In this document: piece after piece, positions 48,374 through 64,000 of the stretch
How the letters are laid out: each line of letters begins with the position of its first letter
Position numbering within the stretch: position 1 is the stretch's first letter
Program-made: the position numbers and the translations under genes
NCBI GenBank assembly: GCA_935421135.1
Contig: OW285190.1
Span: 13,774,501-13,838,500 of the forward strand
Source: Bugulina stolonifera
Taxonomy: Eukaryota > Bryozoa > Gymnolaemata > Cheilostomatida > Bugulidae
Direction: 5' to 3'
DNA length: 64,000 nt
The notes under the pieces: generated by a model
Database searches by the model: none
The model's input: the letters and a program-made list of their open reading frames with translations, nothing else
Told to the model about the DNA's origin: nothing

Positions 48374-50780
48374 CCACCATCACATAGTTATGCATGGCCG
48401 TAACTATCTAGGCGGCTCAGGCGGCCCTAGCCGCCTGAACTTTTTGTTAAAAGAAGAAAAAATTAAGCTAACATCGGAAGGCATAGTTACCGTGCCCCAC
48501 ATGATATAAACATACTCTAATGAAAATGATGCTACTATGTGTATCATTACATTAATGGCTAATTTTTGCGTGAAGCCACTGCTGATTTGATAGCGTAATT
48601 GGTAGAGTGCTTGGTCTTCATACATAGAGACACGAGTTCGAATCCCACTGAGGGACAATTTTTTTCATTTTAGTAATTCACTCAATTTGTTAGCTATACA
48701 ATGACAATACTAATCTCATCTGTAAGATAGGATCACTGCATGTGTAATTCTGTATTCAACTATAGGGATGCCATAAGATTGCATGCACAGTGTGCCCACC
48801 CACCTCATTTGTTCCACTTCTAACACTGTTCTTCAGGGTTTGGAAACCCTAGAATACCACTCTCCATCTCTATCCATCAACTAAATTTGCACTATTTCCC
48901 GTCTTATTAATGTGTGTATATTTTTAGGCCTAAGTCATGTAATGATGTAAAGGACTACAATGGTACGTCATGGCCAAGCCAAACAGAGAAGCACTATTTT
49001 GCAGTATACTAATTTAAATTTGAAGTTTACTATTGGCAGACTACTATGCAACATTTTGTACTTTTGTACCATCACGTATAGCTCAAATATGCATCAAAAT
49101 GGCTGCTTTTGTGTGAATTTTCAAAAGTTTTCTTGTGGGAGGTGCCCCACCCTCCTTCCCCCATCCCGCACACACCCTCCCCACACCGCTACTGTTAGCC
49201 AGTCCAATTTTGGCTGCCTCAACTTTTTCAAGAAAGTTACCCCCCTGTTATGTACAATGTCAACGTGGATGTTAATGCAAAATCAAAAAAAAATTGTTAT
49301 GAAATCTTAGTCAGTCTTTCTACAATCCAATGAAAAAATAATTATAATTTATAATTATAATATACAGTACACATGACATTTATGACTTACTTGAAATGAA
49401 CAAGTAATAACTCTTACTGTAAAAACTAAAATTCAAAGCACAATTTAATAAAATTAAATCAAATGAGTCATCTGCAAAAGTAATGAATGTCATGTGAACG
49501 GATTTCTAATTAAAAAATATTTTTATTGAAGTTAAATAAAATTATTTATTATTAAAACGCAATGACTTTTGTAAGTTCAACCCAGTGATTAGTTCTGAAC
49601 CGTGAATTCTTTAAACTTAATTAAAACTCATATATTGAATGGTATGGTATTGCATACAATTACAATAAAGTTTTTATTATACAATTACTTCAAAAAAGTA
49701 AGAAAAATAAAAAACAGTTTTTGTTATGCCCTTGACCTGCTGTAACACGGCTAGTGGTAGGTGACGTTATATATAGTCAAGTTTCCATTTATTGTAAACC
49801 GCAGCTAAATAATCAATGAAAGAGAAGACAACTCTTTTAAAAACAATGCGATACAAGTCTCATCGGTAATACAATGTACAATGTATGTACAAACAAGGAG
49901 TAAGAGGTACAAATGTACATTGTACTTTGCAAATGTACATCAACATGATGAATAACTGACAACTGTAAAGTGAAGTCCATTGCACACCTAATAGGGAAAA
50001 CTGTCTGGAAAAGAAAGCCATGCACTTGCACACCCCTTTATCATATGGAAAGTGGTTAACTCAGCGATGTTGCATCAGCATTTGTATACGGTTACATAGG
50101 CACGGCCTTCAAATAAAGACAATTGCATAAATTGTAATTACGCATTGCCTATTAGCTAGTACAAACTACAAAATGCAACTAGAGCTTGTAGTTTAGCAGC
50201 CCATAAGATATACTTACAATATTAGCCAATGCCCTACGGCCTACACTGTGTACAATTAAACATATAAGTGTATATATGCTAATACATGTATGTCTATACA
50301 TGTATGTTTATTGTTTAATTGTATCTATACGCTATATATCTTGTATTATACGTATAACTGTAATGTAGGCTATAATTCCATGTAGACACGTTCATTTGTT
50401 ATTTATTTGCCATTGTTAGGCTGGCCAGAGGACTGGCTGTTGCAGTTCACAACAGGAAGTAAAAGATAACAGTGATATGTTTTTGTTAGTTTATTGCCAA
50501 ATTGATGGGATGACAGACAGCTGTACATGCATTACAAAATATGGTACCATCATATAACAATAATGTGAATCAGAAATGCAGGTTGCTCTAGTGCTCTGGT
50601 ACTCTGGTTTATATATATATATATGGAGAGACATAGACTGATAAACATAGGAGGAAGGGCAACTGAGCTATCAGCTAGTACCAGTAAGCAAAATAATTCA
50701 GTCAGTACTTTTTTCATGATGCTGAAGAAAAAGTTTGATTTTGTGTGCAACAGTTGAATAGAATTTGAAATTGCACAACT
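48374..50780. other. Intergenic, mostly repeat-like
   Basis: It contains a tRNA-like sequence at 48584-48656 and a GC-rich patch at about 49140-49200. No exon was recognised. A plus-strand frame at 48960-49310 has no domain similarity and no splice context. Confidence 0.45.
48584..48656 (+). other. tRNA-like sequence with A and B boxes (tRNA relic or SINE head)
   Basis: The A box TAGCGTAATTGG (48591-48602) and B box GTTCGAATC (48636-48644) are well spaced for a pol III promoter. Acceptor and T stems do not pair well and the anticodon arm has an extra base, so a working tRNA is unlikely. Confidence 0.55.
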
Positions 50781-51580
50781 GATTTGTGAGGTGTTCTTTT
50801 ATCATCTTACATGTAGGTCAACTCCCAAGTTCAGTGATTGGCTTAATTAGCTAACAATTTAACTTGGTAGAAGCAAATCATCCATAGTTCTAAATGTAAA
50901 ACGGTGGAGAGAAACAGAGTTGGGCCAACTAGGTGGTGATTGAAGACCCTGTAGTATGTCATCCTGTAGAGTGTAGATGATATGCTATCGCATTGCAACT
51001 GTTACACTGGAAAAGATTATTACGCGAATCTAACTATAACTACTATAATACATATGACTCTGCAATGTTTCATACAGTTTGCCCATTTTTACTTATACAT
51101 GCAAAGTGTTTTGTCCAAGACAGAATAATAATATTGTAAAATATTATACATACATACATACATGTATATTATACATTTGTTAAGTAAAGGGCCTATATAA
51201 TTTGGTTTTGAGTAGGAGTAATATATTGTATATACATTTCGAATACCATTTGGGAAAATACCTTCCATCCCAATGTTATGGTAGCTATAGTACATGTGCA
51301 AGGTCATATGTATTACAGTAGTTATAGTTAGATTCGCGTAATAATCTTTTCCAGTGTAACAGTTGCAATGCGATAGCATATCATCTACACTCTACAGGAT
51401 GACATACTACAGGGTCTTCAATCACCACCTAGTTGGCCCAACCCTGTTTCTCTCCACCGTTTTACATTTAGAACTATGGATGATTTGCTTCTACCAAGTT
51501 AAATTGTTAGCTAATTAGGCCAATCACTGATCTTGGGAGTTGACCTACATGTAAGATGATAAGAGAACACCTCACAAATC
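50781..51580. mobile_element. Foldback element with about 278-bp inverted arms
   Basis: The left arm (50781 to about 51058) begins GATTTGTGAGGTGTTC and the right arm (about 51304 to 51580) is its close inverted copy ending GAACACCTCACAAATC. A unique AT-rich spacer of about 245 bp separates them. A few mismatches exist (GAGTTGGGCC against AACCCTGTTT, for example). No coding capacity. No clear target duplication; the repeat may extend a few bases further outward (ACAACT/GGTTGT). Confidence 0.85.
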
Positions 51581-51821
51581 GGTTGTTGACTAGGTGTGCT
51601 TACGCCTATGCTCTACTCTACAATGTACATGTACATGTTAGGCTGAACAGACAAAACATGGAACAGACAAAGAGTTATGCCTTGCAGAAAAATGTAAGAC
51701 AATATAATTTTTATATTCGTTTAATACATATGTATATCTGTATCAATTAATAGCATAACACTATGTACATATTGTAGTTTACAGATATATAAAATTCAAG
51801 CCGCTTCGCTAGGAAAGGAAA

Positions 51822-53020
51822 ATGAGGCTAGTATGTGTAACAGGTGTGATCTTGGTGGTCTTTCTACTTCAAGGTAAGTGGCTACATCTTTCTGTACTCA
51901 TACATAACTTCTATGGATGCTGTAGGAAGAGTGAAGAGTGATCTACTGGTAAGAAATTGGTCAAATGACTCCATATAAACATCTTGCATTCTTTATGTAT
52001 TGCAGAAGATGCTCTTGCTAGGGGTGGTCGAGGTTTCGGAGGAGCTAGTAGCCGAGCAAGTAGAAGTCGAGGTCACACCTATAGACCAAATAATTCTAAG
52101 ATATCGCGATACGTGGAGGCTGCTGTTTCAGGTTTTGCTGTTCACGGGATTTTAAGATATCGCACACGTTTCTATGGCACCAGTTTCTACAATCATGGTG
52201 AGTAATAAACATGGCCATGAGATACATTTCAGCTTTGTAATAAAATGGCAGTCCTGGCACAAACCGCAGAGAATATATTTATATGTATCAATTTCCAAAA
52301 GAGATGCGTAGGCAAGGCAGAGTTCCACCTTCTACTAGTTTATGTAAATGTAATTTCTAGATTAATATAAATACATGTATAGGCATAATACAATATGTAC
52401 ATGTATTAGATACACCACAATTCATCATATGCAGGTGTATCCACATTTACATGCATATACAGTTCATGTGAATGTGCATGTACATGTGTATACCGTATAC
52501 AAAAATATGTTGTGAATGTGCATGTAAATGCGTATACGTGCACAAGAATATGTTGTGAATGAGCATGTACAATGTAACAAAGAAAAAAAGAAACACAAAA
52601 CACTGTACTGTAGTCATACATACAATTTGTCACTATGTTAATATCATTACAGATCCCACTGTGTGCTACACAAACATCACTAATGGAAATCTATCCGACT
52701 TCTCTGAATCACATGGGGCTGCGGGTTATTTCGTTTGTCCTTTTAAGTATTCAGATAGACCTGACGATACACACTGCTGTGGACCATCAGGAGACGAGTA
52801 TTGCTGCTCTTCCAACTCCTTGTAGGTTTGGTATTGCCTCAGTACATTTGACTATTATCAATGCACTGAGGACTTTGTAATGATACATATGTATGATATT
52901 GTAACAATGTACACAATACAGACAAATACAGATAGGAAGCTGCTCATTCCTTCATTGTTAGCTGTTATCTTCGTTGTAATGTTGATGTCACAGAGGTTGA
53001 TGTTATTTTCCATCATATGA
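51822..53020 (+). CDS. Shisa-like single-pass membrane protein
   Basis: Exons: 51822-51873 (ATG at 51822), 52006-52197, 52653-52821, 52936-53020 (stop TGA at 53018), 165 residues with phases joining. A signal peptide (MRLVCVTGVILVVFLL) is followed by an Arg/Gly/Ser-rich stretch (RGGRGFGGASSRASRSRG). A Cys domain follows: VCYTN, GYFVCPFKYSD, HCCGPSGDEYCC. Its spacing, with paired CC at the end, is that of the Shisa N-terminal domain. A membrane segment (LLIPSLLAVIFVVMLM) and a short tail complete it. If the 114-bp last intron (donor GTAGGT at 52822, acceptor ACAGATAG ending at 52935) is not removed, a TAG at 52823 ends the protein after residue 138 without the membrane segment. Shisa proteins act on receptors in the secretory path; no specific role can be given here. 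Confidence 0.72.
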
Positions 53021-54808
53021 ATGATTGTACAATTTATGATTCATTGTCAAAACTATACACACATCCAGCAAATGTAAACATATTGCGCATACATTGTATA
53101 CAGTGTTATCTCATACAGCACATGCACCATACTACTGTATATACATTAATAGCAAATACATCAATCTGTAATTTACATGTACATGTAATAGTCAATCATA
53201 CTATGTTGAAAATTTGTACTTTCAGTTGAAAACACTCAAAAAACTTCTGCTTCCATTATACAACATACATGGGAGATACTGGAATTAGACAACAGGGAAA
53301 TATTTTTTGACTCAATCATGAGTATGTTTGATGCTGTACAACTATTACAAAATTGAGAACTTGACCACACACAAGCAAAAGTTAGAGTTACCTCCCCTTA
53401 AACATTGCGCCATTTTGTTCAATGGTTCCAGGTGTTTTGGTTTTTAAATTCTCTACCCTACTTGACTGAAAATTGGCTTCTACCGAAAATACAATGCTTG
53501 GTAACTCCGGTTTATAAAATGACCTGTATTGTTCCACATAGAACATATTAAAACAATTATAATGCACACAGAGACTGTTCTTACAATACCTTAGGCAACA
53601 ACAGAATGTTAGATTAAAAAAAACTGTTACAACATTTTAATATTGTACTACTCTCCTACTACCATATATACACCATACAGTGTATTATACCTTTATCTAC
53701 CTTACATTATATTACATCAATGATATTACAAACAAAAATATTAAGCATCCACAGCACATACAGGTATTAGAGTGCAGTGTATTTGTAAAACAAAAAACAG
53801 AAGTTGTGCACATTTGAATCTCAAACCAAAAATACAAATGAAATATCGGGATATCTACTATGCTATATGCTGCTGGGTTAGTCGGGGCATTGAACTATTT
53901 GTTTTAGGATATTAGGCTATAATACTCACGATTCCAAGCGATATTACAATGGTACGCATACAAGAATACAAACCTACATTGTAAGCAAACACTATCCAAC
54001 TAACTTAAAGCAGGCATGCAGGCTGGGATTTGTGTATTGCACATGTATAATAACAATAATATATTAAGGATAATAAATAATACTAATTATTGAGTTGATC
54101 TAGAATGTCAATGCGGTTTAGGCAAGGTTTCTTCGCAATAACCTATTCATCCATTTTCATACCTCCTACAAGCGAGAAATCTCAGACGAAATGAGTGATA
54201 CCGTGTAGGAGGTTAGATGGAATTTATCTTCTATCTAGTGCCTAGACTTCAACAGTCACCTCACCTGTAACATCATATTCATATAAATACAGTCATAAAC
54301 TCCTGTATTGTTGGTGAACTACTGCAGTAAATCAGTAGATACAATAAAACCTGCTTATTTCCTGTCAACTAAGACAAGTGGATAGAATTCTTGACTGCTT
54401 AAATTGTGTTTTACAACATGTAAAGCTGCAGATAAACCATATGACTACCAGGCTATCTATCTGCATATTGATTTGTTAGCCTGTGAGAGTAAATAACAGG
54501 TGGCCTGTACTTACAGATACCTGTCTATACCAGGTGCAAGGGTACTAGAATCATGTCAAGCAATGATGTTAACTTAAACACATCTTTGTTCTGATATAGA
54601 TTTAGAAGGTCAAACCAAAATCAAACTCCAATTTGTACCCACATTTGCAGCGCTAAAACTGTCGTCATTATAACAGAATATACATGTGGACAATGAGACT
54701 CAACATCTAGAATAGTGATACTTCTGTTTCTGTACTTTTGAAGCAAAGTGTTGCAATTTTCAAACAGTTCACCAGAATTTGGAGAAACGGATGCTGTAAA
54801 TAAATAAC
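53021..54808. other. Intergenic, no gene seen
   Basis: Between the Shisa-like stop codon and the kinesin stop codon, both genes converging. No exon was recognised. Confidence 0.5.
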
Positions 54809-63609
<8,801 letters not shown>

Positions 63610-64000
63610 CTATAATCCACGTACAATTACAGTATAGAATTTAGTCTATCAGTTGGCCAAATATGGGCACAGCTGGCCTACTCATTTTGGGACTTTTGCT
63701 CCTAATAAACCCACAAAGTGGAATTACATGCAGGCCATGTGCCCGCCACTCTTCCATTGTGATAGCAGTAAGTGTGTGCCTCAGTTAAAATAGCTAGTAT
63801 ACCATCACTGGAGTTGTCCCCTTACTCCTTTCACTAGACTGTTTATAATACTACATGTATATGTACATGTATATAATGTACATGGCATCTACAGCGGGCC
63901 ACTCTCTCAATAAATCAATTTTGTATCTGTTGAATAAAATGGTTAGAACTTTGGGTTTTTATGTGGTAGCTAGGTGATGCTAGGAGGGGCATCCAACCTT
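63610..64000 (-). other. Kinesin intron, runs off right edge
   Basis: No further motor exon was found between 63610 and the window end, so this is intron of the kinesin gene. It has a GTTGTCCCCTTAC motif at about 63813 and a TACATGTATATGTACATGTA run near 63855. Confidence 0.6.

Noticed and set aside
48584..48656. Functional tRNA gene
   Set aside because: A and B boxes are good but the acceptor and T stems do not pair; kept only as a tRNA-like relic.

Overview
The window is a piece of an intron-rich, AT-rich animal genome. Every gene I could assemble is multi-exonic with GT-AG introns, mostly a few hundred bases long, and reading phases agree across almost every junction. The gene set is metazoan: kinesin-1, INO80B, an HNK-1-type carbohydrate sulfotransferase, LPCAT, DALRD3, a Shisa-like protein and an IFI6/IFI27-like protein. 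An early-branching animal such as a sponge fits, but the species is inference.

Layout, left to right. 1-1379 (-) is the 5' part of an unrecognised acidic protein. 3410-9267 (-) is DALRD3, and 9476-15956 (+) is an LPCAT1/2-type acyltransferase; their start codons are about 210 bp apart, so they probably share a divergent promoter. 19018-19719 is a solo LTR. 20321-21814 (-) is an IFI6/IFI27-like gene whose last intron carries a small transposon directly against the acceptor. 23292-34648 (-) is a small Cys-rich two-membrane-segment protein. Its first intron holds a 9.8-kb transposon with 272-bp terminal inverted repeats and an 8-bp target duplication. That element contains a second, 3.27-kb THAP/P-type transposon with its own 8-bp duplication, which in turn contains a miniature element. 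36118-40389 (-) is a carbohydrate sulfotransferase. 42842-46907 (-) is INO80B, with a second solo LTR in its last intron. 47178-48366 is an hAT-like element, and 50781-51580 is a foldback element. 51822-53020 (+) is a Shisa-like gene. 54809-63609 (-, running off the right edge) is the 3' two thirds of a kinesin-1 heavy chain, with a tRNA-derived SINE in one intron.

The genes do not form a pathway; this is ordinary chromosomal gene order. The unusual content is the transposon nest and two places where repeats sit on splice sites: a minisatellite that copies a splice donor 12 times in LPCAT, and the miniature element at the IFI27-like acceptor. Exon coordinates were derived by hand from splice motifs, phase and family similarity. 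No alignment was run.
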